A stretch of DNA of 22,991 nt from positions 1-22,991 of the forward strand of contig JAHDFK010000022.1 in assembly GCA_020628175.1 (NCBI GenBank), given 5' to 3'. Positions 1-8,346 of this stretch are shown here, one piece after another. Made by a program: the position numbers and the translations under genes. Every line of letters starts with the position of its first letter. Within the stretch, counting starts at the first letter, position 1. Below the pieces are notes generated by a model that was not told the origin of the DNA, did no database searches, and saw only the letters and a program-made list of their open reading frames with translations. Source of the DNA: Wenyingzhuangia sp. GTDB taxonomy: Bacteria > Bacteroidota > Bacteroidia > Flavobacteriales > Flavobacteriaceae.

Positions 1-39
1 TATAAAAGAACTAAACCCTATTTTTAAAACTTACACAAA

Positions 40-450
40 TTGTGGGACAGTGTCTATATATATTTATTAATCTCTGTACTTTTTTTAGGTATCAGTAATT
101 TGTTTTTCAAAAAAAGTGTACAACATATAGGTTCTATAAATACAACTTTATGGTATTATATTTTTGGATTTTTATTTTCTTGTATTTTATATTTTTCTGT
201 TAAGAAAACTATAATAACTAATTACACTGAACTTAAATGGCCTTTATTTGTTGCTATATTTCTATTTATAAGTGTATTCTTATTTAATTTGGCTTTACAA
301 GAAATAAAAACTTCAATAGCTTCTGCAGCTAGATCACTAGCATTTATAATCACAATTATGGTTAATCTTTATTTTTTTAAAGATATTTTGAGTAGTAAAA
401 ATTTACTAAAGATTATTTTAGGCATTAGTTCGGTATTACTTATGAAATAA
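40..450 (+). CDS. Half-size EamA/EmrE-like membrane transporter
   Basis: A 136-residue, very hydrophobic protein with about four membrane helices (roughly residues 6-22, 36-54, 68-86 and 95-132). The hydrophobic pattern and a central segment near residues 88-103 (ALQEIKTSIASAARSL) resemble one half of a drug/metabolite (EamA) transporter, so it probably works as a homodimer or in a pair like the small EmrE-type proteins. The substrate cannot be read from the sequence. The start is a TTG; an in-frame stop lies at 25-27 and no ATG falls between that stop and the first helix, so TTG is the best choice. The 5' end of the window hides whatever lies upstream. Upstream open frames run into this gene, so overlap with a preceding gene is possible. 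Fairly sure of the fold, unsure of the exact start. Confidence 0.6.
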   Translation: MWDSVYIYLLISVLFLGISNLFFKKSVQHIGSINTTLWYYIFGFLFSCILYFSVKKTIITNYTELKWPLFVAIFLFISVFLFNLALQEIKTSIASAARSLAFIITIMVNLYFFKDILSSKNLLKIILGISSVLLMK

Positions 451-543
451 TTTTAGATACCTAAAATCAACTAAATATTAAAACACGTATTTTATACAAA
501 ATCTTATATTAATTTTACTTTACGATTTTTAGATAAATATATT

Positions 544-1971
544 ATGAGTAAAGAAAGTTGGGTGCCTTGTACAAATTGTAATGGACAAGCAAAGAAAAGT
601 AGAGGCCTTTCTAAAAAAATAAAACTCAGTTATCAAAAAGAATTAGAAAATTATAAAACTGGTAAAACAAACACTCCTCCTATTCTTCCTAAAGCACCTC
701 TTTATCTTTGTACAACATGCTCCGGTTTAGGAATTATTAAAAACGAAACACCTATAAATCAAAATACAACTATGTATCCACATGTAGCAATTATTGGTGC
801 TGGTATTGGAGGTACGGCACTAGCTGTAGCCTGTTTACACAGAGGTATTCCTTTTACATTATATGAACGCGATGTAAGTTTTGATAGCAGATCTCAAGGT
901 TACGGTTTAACTTTACAACAAGCTGCTAAAACATTAAAAGAATTAGGTATTACTGAATTAAAAAATGGTATAATCTCTACAAAACATATTGTTCATAATA
1001 CAAATGGAGAAATACTTGGTGAATGGGGAACTCGAAAATGGCTTGAAGAACAAACTTTAATCTCTCATAACAAACATCATAAACGAACCAACATTCATAT
1101 TGCAAGACAAGGTTTAAGAGCTAGGCTGTTAGAAGAATTAGAAAATAACTCGCAAATAAAATGGGGACATCAACTAATTTCAATCTCTAATACCAAAACA
1201 AACAATTTACAGTTTTTAGTAGATGGTAAGATAAAACATGTAAAAGCTGATTTAGTTGTGGGAGCTGATGGTATTAGAAGCAGCGTAAGAAAATTAACAT
1301 TTAAAAATTTAGATACTCCGCTACGTTATTTAAATTGTATTGTTATTTTAGGTATTTGTCCGTTACAAAACTTAAAAGACATTCAAAGTAAACTACTCGA
1401 TTCTAAAACAGTATTTCAAACAGCAAATGGAACAGAAAGAATATACATGATGCCTTATACTGCTGATACTATTATGTGGCAATTGAGTTATCCTATTGTA
1501 GAACAAGAAGCTATTAAACTAAGCAAACAAGATCCTGAAAAGTTAAAAAAAGAAGCTATTCTTAAAACCAACTGGCACTCACCTATTCCTGAAATTATAA
1601 AAGCAACACCTGAATGTAAAATTACAGGATATCCCGTTTACGATAGAGATGCCTTAGATAGAAAATCCCTTCAAAATTTAAACGATGTAACTTTAATTGG
1701 AGACGCTTTACATCCTATGAGCCCTTTTAAAGGACAAGGCGCTAATCAAGCTTTGATAGATGCTTTAGAATTAGCAAGATCTATTACTAAAAATTGTAAT
1801 AAATATACAGATTGGAGAAAAACGGGAATTAGAAATTTAGTCTTAATTAATTTCGAAAAAGTAATGATTGAACGAAGTTCTATCAAAGTAGCGGATTCTA
1901 GAGGAGCTGCTGTAAATCTACATTCAATAAAAATACTCGAAAAAAAAGATCGTCCTAGAGGTAAAAACTAA
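544..1971 (+). CDS. FAD-dependent monooxygenase with N-terminal Cys-pair segment
   Basis: A 475-residue flavoprotein of the p-hydroxybenzoate hydroxylase-like class A monooxygenase family, predicted to be cytoplasmic and NAD(P)H-dependent. The FAD-binding Rossmann motif GAGIGG lies at residues 85-90, the acidic E109 ends the second strand (TLYERD), the DG motif is GADGIRSSVRK at 240-250, and the GD motif is IGDALHPMSPFKGQGANQA at 385-403. Before this, residues 1-70 carry two CxxCxG elements, C9-C12 and C56-C59, separated by a Lys-rich linker; they look like a DnaJ-type zinc knuckle. I recall this architecture from other flavobacterial and Legionella proteins. Relatives include ring hydroxylases and Tet(X)-type enzymes, but the substrate is not predictable here. 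The downstream gap to proB has its own candidate promoter, so this gene is probably monocistronic. Confidence 0.85.
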   Translation: MSKESWVPCTNCNGQAKKSRGLSKKIKLSYQKELENYKTGKTNTPPILPKAPLYLCTTCSGLGIIKNETPINQNTTMYPHVAIIGAGIGGTALAVACLHRGIPFTLYERDVSFDSRSQGYGLTLQQAAKTLKELGITELKNGIISTKHIVHNTNGEILGEWGTRKWLEEQTLISHNKHHKRTNIHIARQGLRARLLEELENNSQIKWGHQLISISNTKTNNLQFLVDGKIKHVKADLVVGADGIRSSVRKLTFKNLDTPLRYLNCIVILGICPLQNLKDIQSKLLDSKTVFQTANGTERIYMMPYTADTIMWQLSYPIVEQEAIKLSKQDPEKLKKEAILKTNWHSPIPEIIKATPECKITGYPVYDRDALDRKSLQNLNDVTLIGDALHPMSPFKGQGANQALIDALELARSITKNCNKYTDWRKTGIRNLVLINFEKVMIERSSIKVADSRGAAVNLHSIKILEKKDRPRGKN

Positions 1972-2085
1972 AACATATTGCTGTTTTTTAATCAAAAAAC
2001 CTAATTTACTCTATAATAATAGCCTTTTAGCTAGTATTCTAAAATATATACTACGCATAAATTCTAGATTAGCCTTTATTATTCA

Positions 2086-2093
2086 TAGATTTG
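2086..2093 (+). promoter_or_regulatory. Candidate -7 box of proB
   Basis: TAGATTTG matches the Bacteroidota -7 consensus TAnnTTTG and lies 17 nt before the proB start codon, giving a predicted leader of about a dozen bases. No clear TTTG/TTG -33 element is seen at the expected distance, so the call is tentative. Confidence 0.4.
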
Positions 2094-2110
2094 GGCAAAA
2101 AATTATATAT

Positions 2111-2884
2111 ATGTACGACCAGTTAATTGTTGTGAAAGTAGGAACCAACGTTATGAAAAATAAGAACAACAAAATTGTTCGTCCGGTTCTTCAACAATTA
2201 GTATCACAAATAGCCAATCTTTACGAACGTAATATCATGACTATTTTAGTATCGTCTGGTTCGGCAATTGCAGGAAAAGAAGTTTTAGGAGGATCTAACA
2301 TTAAAGATAAATCTATTAGAAGGCAAGTATATTCATCTGTAGGTCAACCACGTCTTATGCGTTTGTATTATAATATTTTTAATGATTATGGTATCAACTG
2401 TGCACAAGTTTTACCCACCAAAAGAGATTTTGCTCCAGGAGCTCATAGAGACAATATGATTAACTGTTACAAAGGATTGCTATCTGAAGGAGTTGTGCCT
2501 ATTGCCAATGAAGATGATACTGTTTCTGTAACAAAATCAATGTTTACAGATAATGATGAATTGGCTAGTTTGATTGCTGAATTGATAGGTGCTGACAAAT
2601 TAATTCTTCTTACGGATATCGATGGTGTATTTACTGGAAATCCAGAAGACGAATCTTCAGAATTGATTGAAGAAGTAAGTTACAATCAAAATTTAGATGC
2701 ATATATACAAGAAAGTGTTAAAGGAGAAGGTGAAGGAAGAGGTGGAATGAAATCTAAATTAGATGTAGCTCAAAAAAGCGCTAAAAAAGATATTCCGACC
2801 TATATCGTAAATGGTGAAACCGAAAATATTTTACTTGATATTATAGATGGAAATTTTATAGGTACCAAAATTGTAAAACATTAA
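2111..2884 (+). CDS. proB: Glutamate 5-kinase, short form without PUA domain
   Basis: A 257-residue amino acid kinase that phosphorylates glutamate on its gamma-carboxyl, the first step of proline synthesis in the cytoplasm. Visible family motifs are the N-terminal KVGTNVM (residues 9-15), the GSAIAGKE loop (about 50-57), the NEDDTVS substrate segment, the LLTDIDGVFTGNP nucleotide-binding strand-loop, and the Gly-rich GEGRGGMKSKLDVAQ near the C-terminus. It stops after the kinase domain; the ~100-residue C-terminal PUA domain of E. coli ProB is absent, as in many Bacteroidota. Neither proA nor proC is next to it in this window. The close match to kinase motifs makes the family secure; a related kinase activity is the only real alternative. 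Confidence 0.85.
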   Translation: MYDQLIVVKVGTNVMKNKNNKIVRPVLQQLVSQIANLYERNIMTILVSSGSAIAGKEVLGGSNIKDKSIRRQVYSSVGQPRLMRLYYNIFNDYGINCAQVLPTKRDFAPGAHRDNMINCYKGLLSEGVVPIANEDDTVSVTKSMFTDNDELASLIAELIGADKLILLTDIDGVFTGNPEDESSELIEEVSYNQNLDAYIQESVKGEGEGRGGMKSKLDVAQKSAKKDIPTYIVNGETENILLDIIDGNFIGTKIVKH

Positions 2885-2939
2885 TTGGAAGCCTCAATCC
2901 TTCTAATCAAATAAAAAATAACTTCTTATTCTATTACAA

Positions 2940-2959
2940 TATGTTAATTTATTAACATA
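2940..2959. promoter_or_regulatory. 20-bp palindrome upstream of the GH117 gene
   Basis: TATGTTAAT and ATTAACATA form a perfect 9-bp inverted repeat around TT, ending 35 bp before the GH117 start codon. It sits where an operator controlling that gene would be. As RNA it would be a weak AT-only hairpin, so a protein-binding site is more likely than a terminator for proB. Confidence 0.4.
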
Positions 2960-2994
2960 AATTGTTGTTCCCTTAAATAAATTTAAAAAACAAC

Positions 2995-4407
2995 ATGAAA
3001 GTATTAAAACTCTTACTCTTTTCGGCTTTAACATCTACAATGTTACAAGCCCAAACATTAAAAAGTAAAGCAACATTACGCTTAGAAGAACACGATCGAA
3101 CAAACTCGTGTAAAGTAACAATCCCAAATAATCCAGAATGGAATATATCATACAATCGTTATAATCTACAAGGAGATTTAGCTCCAAACGTTAGATACAC
3201 CAGACGTGACCCAAGTTCTGTAATAAAAGTAAATGGTAAATATTATGTTTGGTATTCTTATAGTTTAACCAATGCTCCTGGAAAACAAGCACCATGGGAT
3301 TTTAACGATTTGTATTATGCAACCTCTACAGATGGTTATGATTGGAAAGAAGAAGGACCTGCCGTACAAAGAGGACCTGCAGGATCAGCAGATTTTCGAT
3401 CGGCATTTACAACGGAAATTTTCTACCATGAAAAAAAATTCTATTTAATCTATCAAGCTGCCTCTAACTTAGAAGGTATTTATGGGAAAAATACCATTGC
3501 TATGGCTTGGTCAGACTCACCTGATGGACCATGGACAAAACTTGATAAATCAATATTAGCACCTACAGTAAGTAATCAACCGGTTTTTGATAGCAATGCT
3601 GTACACGATCCATGTGTGATTCCTTTTAAAGGAAAATTTTATTTATACTACAAAGGAGAAGGAAATGAAAGAAATGTTTGTGGTTTAGGTGTTTGGAACT
3701 TAGACAAACAGGTAAAATGGGGTGTAGCTATTGCTGATAACCCTACAGGACCTTACGTAAAATCTCCTTACAACCCCGTTACCAATACCGGACACGAAGT
3801 ATGTGTATGGAAATCTGGTGAAGGAATTGGAATTATGCTACATCAAGATGGTCCTGAGTTTGGAACGTTACAATATGCCTCAGATGGTATTAACTTTGAC
3901 ATAAAAGGTGAAGTTGAAAGCTACGTTCGTTTAGATCCTTCTTCTGATTATCCTGAAGCTGCTGGTTTGTATAGACCCGTAGGAGATGAAATTTCTCCAG
4001 TTACTGGTGTATCTTGGGGATTATGTCATGTTTTAACAAGAGAACAAGGTGCTTTTTGGATGTATTTGAAAAGATTTGAAAGTGAAGACAAGCAATTTAT
4101 CGTTGATGATGCTGATAATAATGGAATTATCATAGAGAATTTATCTACTGAAAACATAGATACGGACTCTAATTTTAATATTTTAATTGATCCTAAAACT
4201 CAATTACTTTCTTTAGAAGTACCTGAGAATGGAATATTTGAACTTCAGATTATAACGTTTGATGGTAAAACTACAAAAGCAAAAGTAGACTTCAATCCTA
4301 CTAAAGACACCTATGATACTTCTATTTTAAGTGAAGGCTATTATATTTTAAAGTTAAAAAACAGTACTTCTAATAAAGTGTATCAAAAGAAGTTTGTAAA
4401 AGCATAA
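2995..4407 (+). CDS. Secreted GH117-family glycosidase with T9SS sorting domain
   Basis: A 470-residue exported enzyme. Residues 1-20 form a signal peptide (cleavage after LQAQ). Residues ~45-362 look like a five-bladed beta-propeller of glycoside hydrolase family 117 (alpha-1,3-L-neoagarooligosaccharide or 3,6-anhydro-L-galactosidase type), with blade motifs RRDPSSVIKVNGKYYVWY (D72) and HDPCVIPFKGKFYLYYKGE (D205), and a GHEVCVW segment (H267) followed by E276. By analogy with the family, D72, D205 and E276 are candidate catalytic acids and H267 the unusual acid/metal-site residue; this assignment is from memory. Residues ~385-470 form a Por/T9SS type A sorting domain (NILIDPKTQLLSL to a Lys-rich VYQKKFVKA end), so the protein is predicted to be secreted or surface-attached. 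No agarase, sulfatase or SusCD pair is nearby, so it stands outside a polysaccharide utilisation locus. A GH43-like enzyme is the main alternative. Confidence 0.8.
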   Translation: MKVLKLLLFSALTSTMLQAQTLKSKATLRLEEHDRTNSCKVTIPNNPEWNISYNRYNLQGDLAPNVRYTRRDPSSVIKVNGKYYVWYSYSLTNAPGKQAPWDFNDLYYATSTDGYDWKEEGPAVQRGPAGSADFRSAFTTEIFYHEKKFYLIYQAASNLEGIYGKNTIAMAWSDSPDGPWTKLDKSILAPTVSNQPVFDSNAVHDPCVIPFKGKFYLYYKGEGNERNVCGLGVWNLDKQVKWGVAIADNPTGPYVKSPYNPVTNTGHEVCVWKSGEGIGIMLHQDGPEFGTLQYASDGINFDIKGEVESYVRLDPSSDYPEAAGLYRPVGDEISPVTGVSWGLCHVLTREQGAFWMYLKRFESEDKQFIVDDADNNGIIIENLSTENIDTDSNFNILIDPKTQLLSLEVPENGIFELQIITFDGKTTKAKVDFNPTKDTYDTSILSEGYYILKLKNSTSNKVYQKKFVKA

Positions 4408-4420
4408 TACTTTATCTTTT

Positions 4421-5314
4421 ATGCAATCATATGCCCATAATTTAAAAGTAAAGAAACCTCAAAATTCTAAGTTTGCAAATACAGGTACAACTGTATTTGC
4501 AAACAAAAGGGCTATAGATTCCAAACACATAAAATTTCAAGCTATAGCGAACCAAAGTAATCGGCATATACAACTAAAAAAAACACAAGAAAACGCAACT
4601 CCCTTTGTAAATACAAATTCTACTGCGCTACAAAGAATGATAGACGTACGTGATAATAAAGGTGTTATTGCTGCTACTGGAGATGGAAAAAGACCTCCAG
4701 GTCCTTTAACAGGAAGTAATAGCCAAGGAGATCACATGACAGCTTACGTTACATTTGAACATCAAATTATAAATGCTATTTATGGTCAGACGCCAGATAC
4801 GGCTTGGGGAAGTTTATTATACACGCATGCTATTATTAAATTTTTACCTGGATATGCTGAAACTGCTAAATGGATTACCACTTTAAGTGATCAAAGATAT
4901 GACAATGCCACTGGGCAAGACACAACACAAATTACCTTAGACGATGTTGATAAATATGCAAACTTTTTATTAGAGATTCGAAATAGAATTGCCTTAACTT
5001 CTCTAAAAACGAGTGGGGGTTCAACTGGCGGACAAAATGAAAGTACACATGCTGGAGGACTACAAGATGAAGAAAGAAACCTTAGAAATGGTAAAGCAAA
5101 AAAATATACTAAAGATGATATTATGACCTCTATGATGAGGCTGTTAGATCATGATAGACTTGGTAGGAGTGTTAAAAGCCAAACGAAAAAAGAAAACATT
5201 ATAGAACAACATTTAATTTCTATTTTAGATACTTATTGGATTGTAGCTAGAGAATATCAAATCAGCAAAACAGATTTAAATGATTATTATGAACAATACG
5301 ATTGGACAGCCTAA
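4421..5314 (+). CDS. Orphan eCIS/DUF4157-cargo-like protein, unknown effector domain
   Basis: A 297-residue protein with no signal peptide or membrane helix. Residues ~15-75 read like the leader of DUF4157-type proteins linked to extracellular contractile injection systems: F-A-N near 18, KRAIDSKHIKFQAIANQS (29-46), QLKKTQENA (51-59), and an ALQRMID ending (69-75), mirroring the usual pattern of DNRP, QRKLQE-NNS, QLKALQ-MAN, then VQRM. The HE protease motif of DUF4157 itself is missing. The rest (80-297) is a mostly helical domain with RPPGPLTG (91-98), GDHMTAYVTFEHQ (103-115), a Gly/Ser-rich turn with H210 and E217-E218, and D243-H244-D245. I have seen similar G-x-H-[TM]-TA segments in such cargo proteins but cannot name a function. 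It starts 13 bp after the GH117 stop, so it is probably cotranscribed. No sheath, tube or baseplate genes are present in the window. Confidence 0.55.
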   Translation: MQSYAHNLKVKKPQNSKFANTGTTVFANKRAIDSKHIKFQAIANQSNRHIQLKKTQENATPFVNTNSTALQRMIDVRDNKGVIAATGDGKRPPGPLTGSNSQGDHMTAYVTFEHQIINAIYGQTPDTAWGSLLYTHAIIKFLPGYAETAKWITTLSDQRYDNATGQDTTQITLDDVDKYANFLLEIRNRIALTSLKTSGGSTGGQNESTHAGGLQDEERNLRNGKAKKYTKDDIMTSMMRLLDHDRLGRSVKSQTKKENIIEQHLISILDTYWIVAREYQISKTDLNDYYEQYDWTA

Positions 5315-5338
5315 TTTATAATTCTAAAATATATTCTA

Positions 5339-5845
5339 TTGGAAGTTTCTGATCAAATAACTTTTTTTGCTGTATTTTTATCTGTTTTGGCTTTTATACT
5401 ATCGTATTTAACTTTTAAAAGAGAACAAAAAAAGTCAAACGAAGATATACTTTATCAAGAGAAAATAAATGCTTACAAAGACATTGTTTACGAAGCTAAA
5501 AAAATCTATCATGAATATTATATAATTGTAAATGCTTTGGAAAAAGATCATAGTGCTACTTTACAATCTGAAACTTATCTAAACAGGTACTTTGAGAAAG
5601 CTTATGAATTTGACAATTTAATTTCTAAATTCATCATACTACTACCCAATACAATATATACAGAATTAGATACTTTTTCCGATTCATTGACGGAATTCCT
5701 TTCAGAGATTTCTCTAACTAATCCCCATGAAAATAAGTTAGAATATAAAAAATTAAAAAATCAACTATCATCTATTATTTCATTGATACGATCAGACATA
5801 AACATCGATGAACTCACTATTGAATTGAATGACCGAATTAAATAA
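5339..5845 (+). CDS. Small membrane-anchored coiled-coil protein, unknown
   Basis: A 168-residue protein I do not recognise. One N-terminal membrane helix (about residues 7-25) is followed by a basic KREQKKSNED segment and a long, charged, helical C-terminal region (30-165) likely to form a coiled coil on the cytoplasmic side. The TTG at the start is the only usable initiation codon: the in-frame stop upstream is that of the preceding gene and no ATG or GTG occurs before the helix. The 24-bp gap and shared strand suggest cotranscription with the eCIS-cargo-like gene; a partner or immunity role is a guess from position only. The coding length and composition argue for a real gene, but an initiation-codon change or decay cannot be excluded. 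Confidence 0.55.
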   Translation: MEVSDQITFFAVFLSVLAFILSYLTFKREQKKSNEDILYQEKINAYKDIVYEAKKIYHEYYIIVNALEKDHSATLQSETYLNRYFEKAYEFDNLISKFIILLPNTIYTELDTFSDSLTEFLSEISLTNPHENKLEYKKLKNQLSSIISLIRSDINIDELTIELNDRIK

Positions 5846-5877
5846 GAAATTTATTATTGATTTCTAAAAAACGAACT

Positions 5878-8346
5878 TTAAAACTTTATTTCTAAAGTTG
5901 CATAATAACTTCTTGGTGCTGCTGGTATAATCCCAGGCCCTGGATATCCAGTTGCACGTCTTGTAAAATAGCTATTATCTAATACATTATTAATTCCTGT
6001 TTCTAGTTTAAAGTGTTTGTTAAACTTATAGGATGCTGTGAGATCTAAAATATCATAACTAGGGATAGCTCCTGCTACAGTTGTTGTATTGTTAGGATTG
6101 TAAGGAGAATTTGTAACATCTGTAAATTGATTATCTACAAAAGTATATTGAATACTTGTTAGTAAATTTTTATATCCAAACTCTACACCCGTTTTTAAAT
6201 TTACTAATGGAATAAATTCCACTTCATTCCCTTCTACTCCATTATCTTCAGAATCTATATATTCTGATTTTGTAATAGATAGATTTGAAAAAACTCCTAA
6301 TTTTAAATTTTTATGATTTTTAAAATACGTTTCTTGAATATTCCACTGTACTAAAGATTCTAAACCATAAATAAAAGCTGTACCTATATTTTTTCGAACC
6401 CATTTGGCTCTATTTGGTGGCTCTGTAGAAAAAATTTGCCCTATTCTATTTCCATAGTACAAACCAAAAATGTTTGCATCGTAGGTAAACGATTTTTTCA
6501 CACTTCCTCGTACTCCTAAATCTGCCGTAAAACCTTCTTCATCTGTAATATTTTCATCTATAACAAAAGATGGATTTACTGTTCTGATATCAGAAAAGGT
6601 AACAGAACGATAGTTTTGAGATGCATTTGCATATAACTCAACAATTGGTGTAGGCTTGTAACTTAGTCCCAAACCTAACAATACAAAATTTCTTACAAAA
6701 GAATTGTTATCTGCTATGGTAGTATCGGTAACGGCATTGTAAAAGCTTCCTTCTGACTCAGTGTTAATATGTTCGAATCTGAAACCAGGAGTTATACTCA
6801 ATTTGTCTGTTACATTAAAAATGTGCTCTCCAAAAACAGAAGTATTAAAATTAGGGAAATCAAAGTTATTTTGATTCGGATATTGAGCTGCTGTACTTAC
6901 AAAATTAAAATCTGCGTTTGTCCCTAAACTCCCTGCTCCTTGCTGAGCACTGTTATTTGCTTTGTATACTTTAGCTCCTAATACATAAAACTGTTCTTGC
7001 TTATGTAAGGTGTAACTCGACAAAAATCGAACTTCTGTTCCATAATTTCTAAAGTTACCCACTAATAAGTCTCGAGCCTCTAAAAACTCACCAAATTCAT
7101 CAATAGGGTCTAAATTTCCTTCAGAACTTGATTGGAACAACGCTGGAGCGTCTAAACCTGTATCTCCTCTAAAACCAATTGCTTTACGCGATGCATCTAA
7201 AGCAAAAACGCTTAACGATACTTTTGTTTTTTCTGTAAAATTATGATCTAGTTTTAAATTATATAACTTCCAATCTACCTTAAACCAATTTCGAGTTAAA
7301 TAACTTTGTAAAGGATTTTCTAAAAACTCAACATCAGATAAACCACCTGGTTGATGCGCCAAATAGTTTAGTGAAGAAATTTCGAAAGATACTTTGGTTT
7401 TTTCTGAGAATTGATAACCTAAATGTGCAAATACGTTGTTAGATTTATAATCTGAATTTGGACGAAAGCCTTCTCCTTTTTTACCATTGTAATACGCATA
7501 ATAGCTAAACTTACCTACTGTACCCGATAACGAAGTAAAATTAGAAAGTGTTTGAAACGATGAAACCGAATTACGTGTAATAAACTCAATAGGTTTATTT
7601 TGTACAGGTCGTTTGGTAATAAAATTAATCAAACCTCCAAACTGTGTTCCGTATTGTAAAGAAGCTGCCCCTCTAATTACTTGTATTTTTTCTAAACCTT
7701 CGCTTGGGGGTGTATAGTAACTTTCTGGGTACCCCAATACATCTGCACTAATATCATAATCGTTTTGGCGTGTATTAAAATTTGCTGTCCTATTAGGATC
7801 CAATCCTCTACCTCCAATATTCAATTGCAAACCACCGTCGTTACTGTCGTAAATATTTAACCCAACAACTTTAGAAAAAACATGTCTGGGTGTATTGGTT
7901 GCTTTATTTCCTTGTGTTAAATCTAAATTTACAACTTCTGTTTTTTTACCTGCATATATATGCGTTCCCTCAACATTTTTTAACGTTGTAACCTCGTGAA
8001 ATTCTTTCTTTTTAGTCTCTAAAATTACCGCAGATAATTTTTCTTGTAACGGTTGTAGCTCAATCTCTAAAGAAGATTCTTTGTTGGTATCTAGAGTTTT
8101 CGTTAAAGTTTGATAACCTAATAAATAAAAAGAAATTTCTAACCTATTTTGTTTTGTAGTAAAGGTTGCATTTCCGTTTTCGTTTGTAAATACCAAAAAC
8201 TGATTCTTATTCTTTACAATTTGCACATAGCTCAAGGGTTGTTTGGTAGCGCTATCTGTAACATGAAACGTAATTTTTTGTGAAAATGCGGCTTGCATAC
8301 ACAAAAAAACTAATACAAATATTTTAAAATCCTTTAATTTCATCAT
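5878..8346 (-). CDS. TonB-dependent outer-membrane receptor, FecA-like
   Basis: An 822-residue outer-membrane receptor, last gene of the four-gene iron operon. Residues 1-22 are a signal peptide (ending AAFSQ). Residues ~24-100 form a carboxypeptidase-regulatory-like beta-sandwich typical of Bacteroidota receptors. A plug domain follows (~145-250) with GLNIYDSNDGGLQLNIGGRG and the conserved EKIQVIRGAASLQYGTQFGGLINF segment. The remainder is a 22-strand barrel ending in the Phe-terminated strand SYYATLEIKF recognised by BAM. The nearest familiar group is FecA-type receptors for ferric citrate or other ferric chelates; the ligand is not directly readable. Its 5' end overlaps the end of the upstream HTTM gene by 23 bp, implying translational coupling. 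TonB is needed in trans. Confidence 0.85.
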   Translation of the reverse strand: MMKLKDFKIFVLVFLCMQAAFSQKITFHVTDSATKQPLSYVQIVKNKNQFLVFTNENGNATFTTKQNRLEISFYLLGYQTLTKTLDTNKESSLEIELQPLQEKLSAVILETKKKEFHEVTTLKNVEGTHIYAGKKTEVVNLDLTQGNKATNTPRHVFSKVVGLNIYDSNDGGLQLNIGGRGLDPNRTANFNTRQNDYDISADVLGYPESYYTPPSEGLEKIQVIRGAASLQYGTQFGGLINFITKRPVQNKPIEFITRNSVSSFQTLSNFTSLSGTVGKFSYYAYYNGKKGEGFRPNSDYKSNNVFAHLGYQFSEKTKVSFEISSLNYLAHQPGGLSDVEFLENPLQSYLTRNWFKVDWKLYNLKLDHNFTEKTKVSLSVFALDASRKAIGFRGDTGLDAPALFQSSSEGNLDPIDEFGEFLEARDLLVGNFRNYGTEVRFLSSYTLHKQEQFYVLGAKVYKANNSAQQGAGSLGTNADFNFVSTAAQYPNQNNFDFPNFNTSVFGEHIFNVTDKLSITPGFRFEHINTESEGSFYNAVTDTTIADNNSFVRNFVLLGLGLSYKPTPIVELYANASQNYRSVTFSDIRTVNPSFVIDENITDEEGFTADLGVRGSVKKSFTYDANIFGLYYGNRIGQIFSTEPPNRAKWVRKNIGTAFIYGLESLVQWNIQETYFKNHKNLKLGVFSNLSITKSEYIDSEDNGVEGNEVEFIPLVNLKTGVEFGYKNLLTSIQYTFVDNQFTDVTNSPYNPNNTTTVAGAIPSYDILDLTASYKFNKHFKLETGINNVLDNSYFTRRATGYPGPGIIPAAPRSYYATLEIKF

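Noticed and set aside
1..70. Tail of an upstream gene overlapping the first membrane protein (frames ending at 27 or 70).
   Set aside because: Both frames are open from the window edge, but with only 8 or 22 codons there is too little to decide which, if either, is coding.
1983..2000. GTTTTTT...AAAAAAC hairpin after the FAD monooxygenase as a terminator.
   Set aside because: Seven-bp stem made almost wholly of A-T pairs; too weak and easily formed by chance in this AT-rich DNA.
5845..5865. AGAAAT/ATTTCT inverted repeat between the convergent small membrane protein and TonB receptor genes as a terminator.
   Set aside because: Only a 6-bp AT-rich stem with a 9-nt loop; not convincing, though a terminator is expected here.
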